Source of the DNA: Cafeteria roenbergensis
Lineage: Eukaryota; Sar; Bigyra; Bicosoecida; Cafeteriaceae
Direction of reading: 5' to 3'
Assembly: GCA_008330645.1 (NCBI GenBank)
Contig: VLTN01000068.1
Location: 62,001-126,000, forward strand
DNA length: 64,000 bases
Positions 48,093 through 59,100 of this stretch are shown here, in pieces. Position 1 is the first letter of the stretch, and each line of letters begins with the position of its first letter. The position numbers and the translations under genes are program-made. The notes beneath the pieces are model-generated. The model was given only the letters and a program-made list of their open reading frames with translations. It was not told the DNA's origin and ran no database searches.

Positions 48093-51000
48093 TCAGGACT
48101 CTGGCTCAGACTCTCGCAGCGCCCTCGCAAGCTCACGAACGGCGCGCGCCAGTGACGGGACGTCGGTGTCAACACCAGCCGACTCTCCTTTCCCTGCTGC
48201 ACCCCTTATGTAAGCGCTGCCCACGGGCCTCCTGAGTGCCTGCAATGGCAGGCCCTCGCCGAATGAGTACCGAGCCAGGTTCAACCACAGCCCAGGCTCG
48301 ACGTTGTCCAGGGCCGTACCACTGTCCGGTCCCCCGACCGACATTGGCGTCTCTGGCCACGCCCCGGGCTTCCCGTCCCGCGATTGCAACACCAGCCGCA
48401 GCTTTCGCAGCAGGCTCTCTGGCGACTCCACGTCGACCGTCCGAGCTCGGCCCTCGCCTCCGCCACCTCCTTCAGGAGGTGGCGGCGTCCTGTCACGCGC
48501 GGCGGCTCGCTCAGCGGGTGAGTGAGCCCGGCTCGCCCCATCCTGCGACTCGCGGCGGCCCAGCATCGCCGCTCGCGTGTGCCTGCAGCCTGCGCCCTCT
48601 GCCTGCGAGTCCAAGCCTGTGCCCGCGGACACGCCCTGCCGCAGCTCTGACTCGGAGAGCGTCACCCCGCAGCCGGGGCAGCGCGGCAGAGACACAGCAG
48701 GCACACTGGCCGTCTGGCAGCCTCCGCCTTGGCGTGCCTCGACGGCCTGAAGTGCCCGCGTGAAAGCGTCGGCCGCGTCGGTGTACGGCAGCGCCTCGTC
48801 TGGGGGCGACGGCAGTCTGCTGCAAGCCCCCGCGAGTGCGTCCAGCTGGGCAGCGTCCAGCTCCACCACCGTTCCCAAAGTTGCGGGCTTTTGCGGCTCA
48901 GCGGCTGCGGCCGATGGACCCGGCAGGGAGCCCCGGCGCTGCCCCGAAATGCGAGAGAAGATGCTGCCAAAGGCGGAGAGGCGGCGCTGCAGCGGGGATT
49001 CGCTTGCAGGCCGCGACGGGGGACTGGGAGGGTGGTCCTTGGACGCCGAGCTGGCCACAGGGGACGTTTGGCAGGACGACGCGTCTGCCAGCAGCTCCGA
49101 CAGGCGAGCCAGCAACGGAGCGTCGCCTCCAGAGAGCTCCATCAAGTCGGCGATTGTCCCTGCGTCGGGAAGCATCCCCAGGGCCCCGAGAAGCTCCAGC
49201 ACGACCACTGCGCGCCACGCCTCCCCCGCAGCAACGCACACCTCCAGAAACGCGTCCAGCGCCCAGTCCAGCGTGGCGGCGCCCAGCCGCTGCGAGACGA
49301 CCGCCAGCAGGCGCCCGGGCGTCGCTCCCGCCTCCCCGCCACCGCCAGAGTCGGTCCCTGGCTCGAGCAGATGCGTGGCCGCGCCGGCTTGCGACTCCGA
49401 AGACGCTGATTCGTGCGCTGCTTGGCGGCTGCTTGCTGCGGCCGCGGCGCGCGACTCCGCGCCGCCTGCGTCGGCAGGCAAAGCTGCGATGTGCACATCC
49501 TCAGATGGCGGACTGGCAGCCTCGCCGAGCAGACTGCCCAATGGCGCGATGGGCGGAAGACTCAGGTCGTCGTCGTCGTCGTTGTCGTCGTCGTCGCCGC
49601 CGCCGCTGCCGCCGTCGCCGTCACCGTGGCCGCCGCTGCCGCCGTCCACGGCCTTGTGCGCTGCTGACCAGGCCTCGCTCGCGCCTGGTTGGCCAGCAGC
49701 GCTGGGCGGGCCGCTGCCAGCGCTGCCCTCTCCTGCTGAAGCTCTGTGCGTGTTGGCCTCGCGTCGAGGCGCCACAACAATCCCGCTTCTCGCAAGGCCG
49801 AGCCACGCCCACCGCTTGCCAACGGTGACATGGCCAAACGAACAGCCCGGCGGCGGGAGGAGGCCAGAGGCGACCAGCAGCCCGGCGAGCCAATCGTCCA
49901 GCAGCCCGCGGAGGGCAGCGAGGGGGACAGGGCGCTGGCTGGCGACGCGACGGGCCGCTGCGGCCTGCCACTCCATCCACGCCTCCCAGACGCACTGCCG
50001 CCCTCCCGCAGGAAGGGCCACGCCGTCGCCTGCCCGCGCGAGCTCCGAGCTCCCGGCCTCGACGACGGCCAGGTGCCATCGCGTCTTGGCCTGCGGCGCA
50101 TCTGCCCGGGGCCGCTCCGCGGCTGAACCCGCCTCGGGCTCGCACGCAGAGGGAGCTCGCGGAGCGGTGGACCCCGATTCACCAGCGAGCGCGGCCGCTC
50201 CTTCGGCCGCCACGGCCTGAAGCGCGGCGGGGAGCATCGACGGCTCAGGGGCGCGTACGCGGTCGAGGGGCCGGGTGGGGGTGGCCGGGGGGCCGTGGCT
50301 ACGGCCCGACGTGTCCCCACCGAGGGATTGGGGCGGGGCGGTCTTTGAGAGGCGGACGGTGGGCGCAAGCAGCGAGGTGCGAAAGTGCGTGGGAAGCGGG
50401 GACGCGGACCAGACCCCTGCGGGAGCGGTGGGCGTGGCCTCGGACGGGACCGCTGGCAGGTCGTCCAGGCACGGCCCCGGTGCGACCACCACGGAAACGT
50501 GCCGAAAACGAGTGTCGTCAAGGAAAGGCGTCTGCGTCTTGTTGCCGCGGAGGCGCCGCCAGGTGGAGCGGTCGCGCTTGGCGAAGATGCTCTCGTCGAA
50601 GAAGAGGATGTCTGCCCTGGCGGCATCAGTGCCGGGGCCGCGGGGCGGCCGGGCCCGAAGCTGGATGAACTGTGCAAAGGCCTGCGACTCGAGTATTTCC
50701 CCGAGGATGGGCCACGCCTCCGACCCCATGTAGTGAGAGGACATGAAGCCGGCCTTGTCAAAGAATGCGATCATGCGCAGCGGGCGCGGGGGGCGCTGCC
50801 AGGCCCGTCGCTGCTCCGGCGACTGCTCGCTGCGCGGCACAGGAGGCAGCGTCGACCCATGCGAGCCTGCGTGCGGCGACGCGGCATGCGACAGTTCACC
50901 TGCGCCCACCGCGCCTGCGCCCACCGCGCCTGCGCCCACTGCGCCTGCGCCCACTGCGCCTGCCGCGGCCGTCGCCGACGGTTTGCCCTGGGCGCCAGCG

Positions 51001-52676
51001 GGCGCCTGACCCGGGCTCGGCGCGGCATCCGGCCGGGCTGCGGCCGCTCCCGCGCCGGGGGCAGCAACTGCCGGGGGCGGCCGCGCGCTGGCAGACGTCG
51101 CAACCGCCCCAGGCTGCGACGTCGGCGGGCCCGGGCCGGCAAATGACGACCCTGTCGCCTCGAAGCGGATGAAGCTCCTGTAGTCACGGAGAAGCGAGGT
51201 AAACACGCGCAGGAACCCGGCGCGCACCTCCCCGAGGTCGACCGGCTTGCGGGCGTGCGGCCGCAGCGACGCGCCCCCCCTCGCTCGGGCAGCTGGGGGG
51301 CCGTAGCTGAAGGCGTCCCCGTGCCGAGGGAGCACCTCCTCCGCCCAGCCGGGAGGGCGGCTCTCGAACAGGCTGCCGTGATCCGCGAGGCATGCGCGGA
51401 GCTTCGCCTCCGCGCGAGACGGCAGAGCGGGCAGCTTCTTTGCCCGGCCGGTCTTCGAGCACAGCTCCGCCGGAGCGGACCAGGCGGAGGCGGTGCCGGG
51501 CAGCACCACTCGCCCCTCGTCCAGGTTCACCACAGTCAGCCCGGCAGCGAGTGCGCCACGCGCGCCGCCCGGGGTGCGCTCGATGATGCGGCGGAAGCGG
51601 TCGCTGCGGACGCCGAGCAGCATCAGGCCCGGGAAGCGCAGAAGCGCGCCGGCGGACGGCGGAGAGGGCAGCACGGGCGCGTATACCCCGGGGAAGTCGA
51701 AGGGGTACTGCAGGGCGACGAGGGCCTCTGCCGCGTGGGTGAGCGCCAAGACGGAGGAGCAAACGAGGACGACTGCGCGGCCGGCCAGCATGCAGCGGAA
51801 CGCGATCAGCAGCTGGTCCCTGGGCAGGGCCTTGAGCAGCAGCTTGAGCGGGATCTCAAGGTTGTCGGGCGCTGCTCGGCGGTTCGCCGGGGGGCGCCAG
51901 AAAGCGAGCTCCTCGTCGCCGATGGTGTGACGCACGGACAGGCCCCCCAGCGGCGGAACCGGAACGCCCAGCAACGCGTGCACCACGCGCTCCCACGGGC
52001 ACTCGCTGCTGGCAAACGACAGACGGTAGAGCTGCACCAGTGCCTGTCGCGCAGCAGGGAGCATCAGCGGGGACACCAGGACCATGGCGCGAGGCCCCAG
52101 GATTGGGCCATGAGCAGACGGCGGGCCAGGGAGCTGAAAGACGGTGCGGTCCAGGTCGGCCAGCTGCTGCTCGGTGAGCTCCTCCCAGACGATGAGGGTG
52201 TGCAGGAAGAACCGGCCACCGCTGGCGTCGCTCAGCACCGGAATGCAGTACTCGGGGACAGGCGGCGGGTCCGTGCGGTACGGCTGCCTGAGTTTTGCGC
52301 CCTCGGGCAGACACAGCCCGGCTACGCTAGCAGGAACTCCAGAGGGTGCGAAGGCTCCGCCTGGAGGGTCCGGAAACACATCGTGAAGCGCGGCGGCAAA
52401 GGGCTCCTTGAACGGGTGGTGTTTTTTTTTCGGACGCTGAGACGCTGGCCCGCCGAGCCCAGCCGCCCCGTCGTCGTCCCCTCGCTGAGCCTTGGTGAAC
52501 GACCTGAACGAGACAGCCGAGTCGGTGATTGGGCTCGCAGGCGTCGGCGAAGCCACCGATGGGGAGTCGGCAGCCGGGCTGTTGTCTGCATCTTCCCACA
52601 AGCTCACAGGCAGAAGGCCGCTTCGCGGCAGCCCGCACAACACGAAGCAGTTGAACAATGGATCAGTTGTGGCCAT
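48093..52676 (-). CDS. DENND4-like tripartite DENN domain protein, putative Rab guanine nucleotide exchange factor
   Basis: One exon encodes 1527 residues. Residues 1-25 (LFNCFVLCGLP) and about 130-170 (YCIPVLSD, FFLHTLIVWEEL) are the uDENN part. About 180-350 is the cDENN core, with ALPRDQLLIAFRCMLAG and YPFDFPGVYAPVLP. The dDENN part is split: FLRVFTSLLRDYRSFIRF near 490-510, then a linker with four 15-bp repeats, then MIAFFDKAGFMSSHYMG and FAQFIQLRARP near 635-675. Further on, a PPR-like helix pair (WRAVVVLELLGALGMLPDA) and a CPGC zinc knuckle recall DENND4, the Rab10 GEF group. DENN proteins load Rabs with GTP on membranes. The ATG at 52676 starts directly at the uDENN motif. Acidic GDDDDNDDDDD is encoded by a triplet tract. 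Confidence 0.85.
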   Translation of the reverse strand: MATTDPLFNCFVLCGLPRSGLLPVSLWEDADNSPAADSPSVASPTPASPITDSAVSFRSFTKAQRGDDDGAAGLGGPASQRPKKKHHPFKEPFAAALHDVFPDPPGGAFAPSGVPASVAGLCLPEGAKLRQPYRTDPPPVPEYCIPVLSDASGGRFFLHTLIVWEELTEQQLADLDRTVFQLPGPPSAHGPILGPRAMVLVSPLMLPAARQALVQLYRLSFASSECPWERVVHALLGVPVPPLGGLSVRHTIGDEELAFWRPPANRRAAPDNLEIPLKLLLKALPRDQLLIAFRCMLAGRAVVLVCSSVLALTHAAEALVALQYPFDFPGVYAPVLPSPPSAGALLRFPGLMLLGVRSDRFRRIIERTPGGARGALAAGLTVVNLDEGRVVLPGTASAWSAPAELCSKTGRAKKLPALPSRAEAKLRACLADHGSLFESRPPGWAEEVLPRHGDAFSYGPPAARARGGASLRPHARKPVDLGEVRAGFLRVFTSLLRDYRSFIRFEATGSSFAGPGPPTSQPGAVATSASARPPPAVAAPGAGAAAARPDAAPSPGQAPAGAQGKPSATAAAGAVGAGAVGAGAVGAGAVGAGELSHAASPHAGSHGSTLPPVPRSEQSPEQRRAWQRPPRPLRMIAFFDKAGFMSSHYMGSEAWPILGEILESQAFAQFIQLRARPPRGPGTDAARADILFFDESIFAKRDRSTWRRLRGNKTQTPFLDDTRFRHVSVVVAPGPCLDDLPAVPSEATPTAPAGVWSASPLPTHFRTSLLAPTVRLSKTAPPQSLGGDTSGRSHGPPATPTRPLDRVRAPEPSMLPAALQAVAAEGAAALAGESGSTAPRAPSACEPEAGSAAERPRADAPQAKTRWHLAVVEAGSSELARAGDGVALPAGGRQCVWEAWMEWQAAAARRVASQRPVPLAALRGLLDDWLAGLLVASGLLPPPGCSFGHVTVGKRWAWLGLARSGIVVAPRREANTHRASAGEGSAGSGPPSAAGQPGASEAWSAAHKAVDGGSGGHGDGDGGSGGGDDDDNDDDDDLSLPPIAPLGSLLGEAASPPSEDVHIAALPADAGGAESRAAAAASSRQAAHESASSESQAGAATHLLEPGTDSGGGGEAGATPGRLLAVVSQRLGAATLDWALDAFLEVCVAAGEAWRAVVVLELLGALGMLPDAGTIADLMELSGGDAPLLARLSELLADASSCQTSPVASSASKDHPPSPPSRPASESPLQRRLSAFGSIFSRISGQRRGSLPGPSAAAAEPQKPATLGTVVELDAAQLDALAGACSRLPSPPDEALPYTDAADAFTRALQAVEARQGGGCQTASVPAVSLPRCPGCGVTLSESELRQGVSAGTGLDSQAEGAGCRHTRAAMLGRRESQDGASRAHSPAERAAARDRTPPPPEGGGGGEGRARTVDVESPESLLRKLRLVLQSRDGKPGAWPETPMSVGGPDSGTALDNVEPGLWLNLARYSFGEGLPLQALRRPVGSAYIRGAAGKGESAGVDTDVPSLARAVRELARALRESEPES
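49566..49610. repeat. Imperfect GTC/GCC triplet tract coding an Asp/Gly-rich run
   Basis: Imperfect triplet repeats within the DENN gene encode an acidic run followed by glycines on the minus strand. It is low-complexity and likely length-variable. Confidence 0.8.
50901..50960. repeat. 15-bp tandem repeat, four copies, coding VGAGA units
   Basis: Four copies of TGCGCCCACCGCGCC (the last two with one change) inside the DENN gene encode a Val-Gly-Ala-Gly-Ala repeat in the linker that splits the dDENN region. Confidence 0.9.
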
Positions 52677-53164
52677 GCCAGACGCCACTGTTGCACAGCA
52701 CCCGTCGAGGCCAGGCCCCTGTTGCCGCAGACAGCGGTCGCCAGACTTGTTGCCAGCCCGGCCGCGCCGGCGAAAACGCCGACAGCGCCAGCGACGTGCC
52801 GTGCGTCGTACAGTCTGGTTGGGGTCGGCTGTGGCGGGCGGCGTTCGCGCGGCAGCGCAGGCCTGCGGTGGCGGCGCGAGGCGCGCAAACAGGCAGGTGC
52901 GCCCGCAGCAACTTGCAGAGCACCCGAGGGATCCCCGACCAGGACGCGGCCCAAAGAGGGTTGTGTGAGTGGATGTGCAACTCCCTGCAGCAGCCACCTT
53001 CGCAGCCCCTAGCCAAGCTCCCGCTCCGTGCATTCTGATCGTGTGCTCAGGCTGGGGAACCATCGTGTTTGACCGAGCCGTTTCTTCAATTGCGGGCCTA
53101 TGCTGCGGAGCAAGTGACCCGCCTCCATCACGCTCAACCGAAGTGGCGCACTCGCCAGCGGGCA
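52677..53164. promoter_or_regulatory. Intergenic region upstream of the DENND4-like gene
   Basis: This 488-bp stretch lies between two minus-strand genes and contains the promoter of the DENN gene and the 3' UTR of the next gene. No further gene or element was recognised. Confidence 0.4.
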
Positions 53165-56100
53165 TCATAGCACCAGGGCCCACCCAAGAGGGCCGAGCCA
53201 GCTCCACCGAGGCCTGACCCTGTGGGACGGCAGCACAAAGAAGCCCACGACGCCGGCCTCGCTGGCCGTCTGCACGAGATACCACCGGTCCCTCGGCGCG
53301 AGCTCCGGAAGAGGCAGGCGCTGCACAGCCTGCGCCAGCGCACCAGCGGTGGGCGCGAAAGCTTCGACCTTGCCGCTGGATTTGGGCTGGTGCCGCGACC
53401 GCCCCCCGCGACCTGAGCCCTTGGGCCCGTGTGCACGGGCCTGTCCCTCGGCCTCCATTTGCTGGAGCGCCAGCAGGGCGCCGCGTGCGGCGCGATACGA
53501 GCCCACAGCCAAAACGGTCGCGTTGAACCAACTCCAGCAGTGCAGCACTTGGCACGCATCCCCGGGCCCGGGCGTGGCAATAAGGCTCAGCGCAGAGCCG
53601 CCGCGGCGCCCGCGGAGCGGAGCCGATGAGTTCGCAGTCCCGGACCCATCTGGGAGCGCGGTGCCTCCATCGCCCAAGCTGGGCCACGCAGACGGGGGGA
53701 GGGGTTGGACTCGCCAGTGTGACAGCCGCAGTCGGCTGCGCCAGCGCCGCCCAGGCGGAGGGTGAGGGTGGCGGCTCTGCAGCTCAACGGGCTTGTCTGG
53801 AACTCCTGCCTTGGAGCTCGCCTCTGTCTCGGCCGCCTCGCTGGGGCCACTGCCCTCGCTAGAGGGCACGGACGCGGCCTGCTTCCGGGCGTGCCGAGCG
53901 CGCTTAGAAGGCCGCCGCGGCTTCGGGCCGGGCTTGTGCTGCTCCACGGCCACGGTTGAGACTCGAGCGCGCTTGGACGCACGTGTCGGGCCGGGCATCT
54001 CCGGCCCGCTCCGGTCCGGCTGAGCCGCAGCAGCCTTCGCTCGTCTCGCCGTGGATGCGGCGTGCGTCGCTGCTGTCTCGTGCCCGAATGGAGGTTGGCC
54101 GCGGCTGCCGCTCTCAGGCGCTGCCGGCTCCGGGCGGCCCCCAGCAGCAGAGGAATGGGACAGCTTGCCCTTCTGTGACGAGGGGGAGGGACCGACGGCG
54201 CCAGGCGACGCCAGAGTGGCGCTGCTGGAGCCTAGCTCCGCCGATACTCGCGCTCCTGCGTGGCTCCCAGCTGGGCTGCCGACGGAGCCGGGAATCCGTG
54301 CGTCGCTACACAGGCGCAGGATCCGAGCCAGCACGCTGGTATTCTGCTCAACAACGAGCTGATGCTCCCGAACCATGGCCGCAGGCGCACCGACGAGCTG
54401 GAGTCCGCGGGCCAGCGCTGCCGATGCCTCTGCGGCGAGGACGGATGCTTCGACCCCTTCAATCGCGTGCGGAGTGAGCTGGGGGCTGACCCCGAAGCTG
54501 GTCAGCGTGCCATGCACTCGGCGCGCCCTGTTGGCGCGGTGCCTCGCGTATGCCGCCTTGAGCAGCCGAGCCAGTCCGAGCTGGGATGGATGGCCATCTG
54601 AGTCCGTGTTGGCTTCCCCGACAGGACCCGGGGGGCGCTTGTCCAGTCGCACCGCGGTGCGCAGCAGCGCTTCCGCAATCGGCTGGGATACCGTCGCGCT
54701 GAACGGGACGCCGGGATACGCCGTGCAGGCGAAGTGCACGATCACGTGGCCTCGATGCGAGGCAGAAAAATCCAAGCTCACGGGCGTGAGCCTGTTGCTC
54801 GTGCCACGGATGCCAGCGGCGGCATGCGCGTCGAGCGGAACTAGCCCGTCGGGGTCGATTGCCATGTTCAACTGACTCGAGAGCGTCGCTGCCGCCATCG
54901 CCCGAGTTTCGGACAAGCCAGACAGCTCCGATGCACAGGCTGGCGGCAGGGTTGGGACCCAGACGAAGCAGGCGCGGACGTCCACGACGACCCGCCGTTG
55001 CATGGACGCAATGTCCATTTGGTCTGCGGGGCTCAAGGCAACCTCATGCCCGCCCGGAATGAGTCGGGAAGAGACCGTCTCGAGCACAAGCTTGTTCGCG
55101 TGGGCCAGCGCTGCCGCCTCCGGGGAATGGAAGACCCCCTGTGGAGTGGGCGGCGGCACTCCCAGCTCCCCCAAGCTCGCGGCAGGCATGGACGCAGACG
55201 AGCGCGCGGCTTCAACGAGGAGAGCAGCGTTTTGCTTCATCAAGGCGGCGAAAGACTTTGAAACACCTGCGAAAGCGTCATCGACGATGGAGGCGAAGAG
55301 ATGAGTCCGGAGTGCAACAATGTCCACCTCGCCGAGCCCCGATCCGCGACAATGCGACAGCAGCGATGTCGTCGGATCTGCTGCTTGGTGAGACAAGGGC
55401 TGGGGCGATTGGTGGGCTCCCGAGGCGCCGCCCGTTTCACCACCCCTCAAGCGTGGTCGAGCTGGAGCGTTTCCTCCGTCCGGCTGCTCCGGCTCTGAAC
55501 CGGCCCCAGCTGCAGCCGCCGACTGCGAAAGTTCCCCGCCAGCTTCTTCCGCCGAATCGCCCGGCGCGGCTACAGGCGGCTCCGCTGCTTGGCTCACCAA
55601 CGAGCGCGGGCTTGCCGCTGCTGCTGCCGGCGAGTGCGTGCCGCCCCGGCCACGCCCTGGCGGGGGAGGTTGTGCAGCCGCTGCCCACTCGTGCTTCCCC
55701 GCCCACACAACTGCTCGAATTGCCTCGGCGACGGCACTCGGCGTGGCAGTGAGCTCCGCAAGGATCCTGGCCGAGGCATCAGACGAAACCGCATCTGAGG
55801 CGCTGTCAGTGTTCTGGAGGACGAGGCCGTCGGCCGCGCGGATCCAGGCAGGAAGGGCGTGGCCCCACTGTCCCCATTCGAGCGCCGCCAAGTCCGCCTC
55901 GTGCGACTCGTCGGAAAGCCGCCCGGGCTTGCTCTGGCTGCTTGCCCAGAACCCTGCAGGAAGCGGCTGTAAGATTGCATCGGGCGAGAGAGCCCCGGCT
56001 TCCGCGTCCCAGTCAAGATACTCAACCTCTATGTCAGCGTCCTGGAAGCACTCCAATGCTGCCCCGGCTTCGCACGATAAGTCCGCGCAGCCATTGGCAG

Positions 56101-59100
56101 ATGCTCCCGGCTGACCCTCGATTGGGGGTGCTGGTCCGGCCGATGCGCTGGAGAGCCGAATGGCCTGGCACACGCTCGATGCGCTTGGCTCGAGAACATG
56201 GACCGGGATTTGAGCGGACGTCGTGGCGCGAGCTGCTGTCAGGCCAAAGAACGCTGCAAGCCCGCTGGCCGACCGGACACTTCGGGCCAGGGGAATCAAG
56301 GGCCGGCTCTCCTCGCTGGCGTGCGCTTCCAGCAGGACGCTGCTGCTCGCGCCTGCGGCTCTGGGGCGCAGAGCCACGGGCAGACGGCGGGCCCCATGGC
56401 GCAGCCCCTCAGCTGCGGACAGGGCCAGAAGCCCTTCCTGAGCGCAAGACCCGGCGCCGCCGGCAGCAGGCGCTGCTGCATGCGCGAGCTTGGACGCCAG
56501 CCTCCCCGCTGCAGCAATCGCCTCCGGCTCTGAAGCAGTCGCCGACTTGGGATGGTGAAACCTGCCTGCTGCTGCCGCGCGTAGCGCCTCGCCAAGCTCG
56601 GCCGGGTGGCTCGCCCCGGACGCCGAACAAGCCGCAAACACCTCGAGCGGTGTCTTCCGCACATCAACCGATCCGGCGCGCCGCAACGTGGCGCCGAGAA
56701 TCACCATCGTGCGCGCGGACGCGTCGGCTGCCGCTGAGGAGTCGCTGTGCTGGGCTTTGGCATCGTTTTGAATCGAGTCGTCCGTCGGCCGCCCCGCCGG
56801 CGTCAGCCGCGACTTCGAAAGTTCGGCTGAGCAGGCAGCCCCAGCTCCGACTGAACGGGCTGCGAGCGGGACTGCAGAGGGGCTGGAGGCCTCCCTTCGC
56901 TTGCTGCCAGCGGCAGGTGCTTGCGGAAACTCTCTCACTCCCACAAGCGCCCGCTTCCTGTCGGCCTCAATCTCCTCGTCTAGCTTCCCGAGGTCGGGCA
57001 CGGAGGGGCCCAGGGCCTTTTGAACCCACTCGCACGCTGCTTTGATTGCTTGCGAGCATCCGCCGGCCTCTCGCTCCGCCCTCAGCAGGGCCTCCTCACA
57101 CGGCTTGTGCTCGCGAGCCAAGGCCCGGAGCAGCTCCACCCCGCGCGGGCCTCCCTCGATGGCGCTTCGCACAACGCGGGTCACAACTGTAGGTCCAAGC
57201 TGGAGCATTCGATCGGTGCACTTGTCCCTGATGGCCTTGGGCGCGGCCTGGAGGATCGCCCACGCAGCGGCCTCCGAGCGAAAGACGAGGGCAGCCTTGG
57301 CGTCAGCCGAAGAGCCCACCAGGCACGCAGCGTAGCGGTCCTCGAGCTCCTCCACACACGCATCCGGCTCACCCAGAGCAAGGGCCGCATCTTCTTCGCT
57401 CAGGCCCTGGCTGGGCAGCGCGGAGTGGCGCGCCGCGTCTGCATTGCCCCGCAAAGTAGGCGGCCCGGCAGCCTCGCTCGCCGCCTCGGCTCGGGCAGCG
57501 GACGCATGCGCAGCGCCTTCCGACGAGGCCCAGGCCGCGGCGGCCGCAGCGTCCTGCTGCTGGCATCGCGATGAGCGGCCGCTCTTGTCCAGCCGCAGCG
57601 GCAGCTTTCGCGCTGCCCTCGCGGTGAGCAAGTCCCGGGCAGCGGCGAGGGCAACCGCGGAAGACGCGTTCTTCGGGCTGACCGAGAGCTGGATGCGCCA
57701 CGACGACAGAAGGTACGTGACCCCGACAAGCGACCCCGGTTTCCCTGGCCCGACACCCGGCAGCTGTTCCCAGAAAGACAGCGGCTGGGCAGCGGATGGA
57801 TCTGTCGGAGGGCAGACGAGCCACTGGCAAGCTTCCTCGTGCGGGATGCGAGGAGGCACAGGCTCCAATTTGGGGAAGCCCTTTGTGGCGTCAATGGGGC
57901 ACGCGCCCCCCTGCGCTGTCAACGCGCCGAGGTCCTCGGCTTGCCACCGGGTCCACAGGGCAGCGCTTGGACGCCACCGAGCCAGGCCCAGCATGACGCA
58001 CACCAGCGGCTGGAGCCCTGCCGGCACGCCTTTGGGGAGCTCAGAGGCATCGGGGAAGGCAATTTCCAGTCGCTCGAGTCGGTTGCGCATCGGCCCGAAG
58101 AAGCGCCGGGCATCCCAAGAGCGGAGCAACAGCGGAGGCGATCCTTCAGGGACAGCAAGTCGGCGTGCAGCAGCAGGGGAGCTGGCACTGGCGCGGTTGG
58201 TCCGACTGTGGCCCCCAGAGCCAGTTGAGCTCACGCTCGCCACAGGACTTTCGACGGGGCCCTCGCTCGCGCTGCTGGCCGCCACGCGACGCAAGGCGGG
58301 TACCCGGCCGGCCTGGGCGGACGCTCCAGGTGCCCTTGCGGGCTTTCTCAGCGGGCCTGCAGGTGCGCGCGACGCCAACCTCTCGGCTTTCCTGGCATCG
58401 ATCCCAGCGGCTGCCCCGCCAGCTGGGACGTCGGAAGGCAGCGACTGGTGCGACGCGCCGGCGTGGTCAGCCGCGCTGGACCTGGCTGGACGCAAGAGGC
58501 GGTCTGCCTCGAGCAAGTCTTCCTCTGTCCAGGGGTGGGAGGATGCCTCCGAGGAGCGAGGGCTGCTGTCGCTTTGCCACCATTTGCCGAAGCTGCGCCA
58601 GCGCCGTGCAGTAGAGAGCTTGCTTGATGCCTTCCTCGAGCGCCCAGGTGCCTCTCGCGAATCGAGCGAGGTGGCTACAGCTGTGGCAAGCCGCACAAGG
58701 CTTCGAAGGGGCACGTTCTGGAGCTGGCCCCAGCGCTCGCTCGGCGCCAAGTCGCTCTCCGAGCTTGCGCCGAAGAGCAACCTGTACGCGTCGTCGTCGA
58801 GAACACCCCAGGCTGCGCAGCTGAGGGCCCGGCCGGCGAGCGCGAGCGCGGCAGGGCTCTCCAGCTCACTGGGGACCTGGTACCTGGACTCTAGCTCCGT
58901 CGAATCATCGCCTTCCGCCGCAGCAATAGCTCGGAGCTCAGAGGTGGAGAGCGATTCGGACGAGGTCGGCCCAGTGGGGGTCACTGACACGATGCGCACC
59001 ATGGTGTGCGAACGCGAGAAGAATGGGGTGAAGGGCCGAAGCTCGGCCGTGCATCCAGCTCGAGACCAAGCGAACGCCCGAGGCAGGGTCGCACGCGGCC

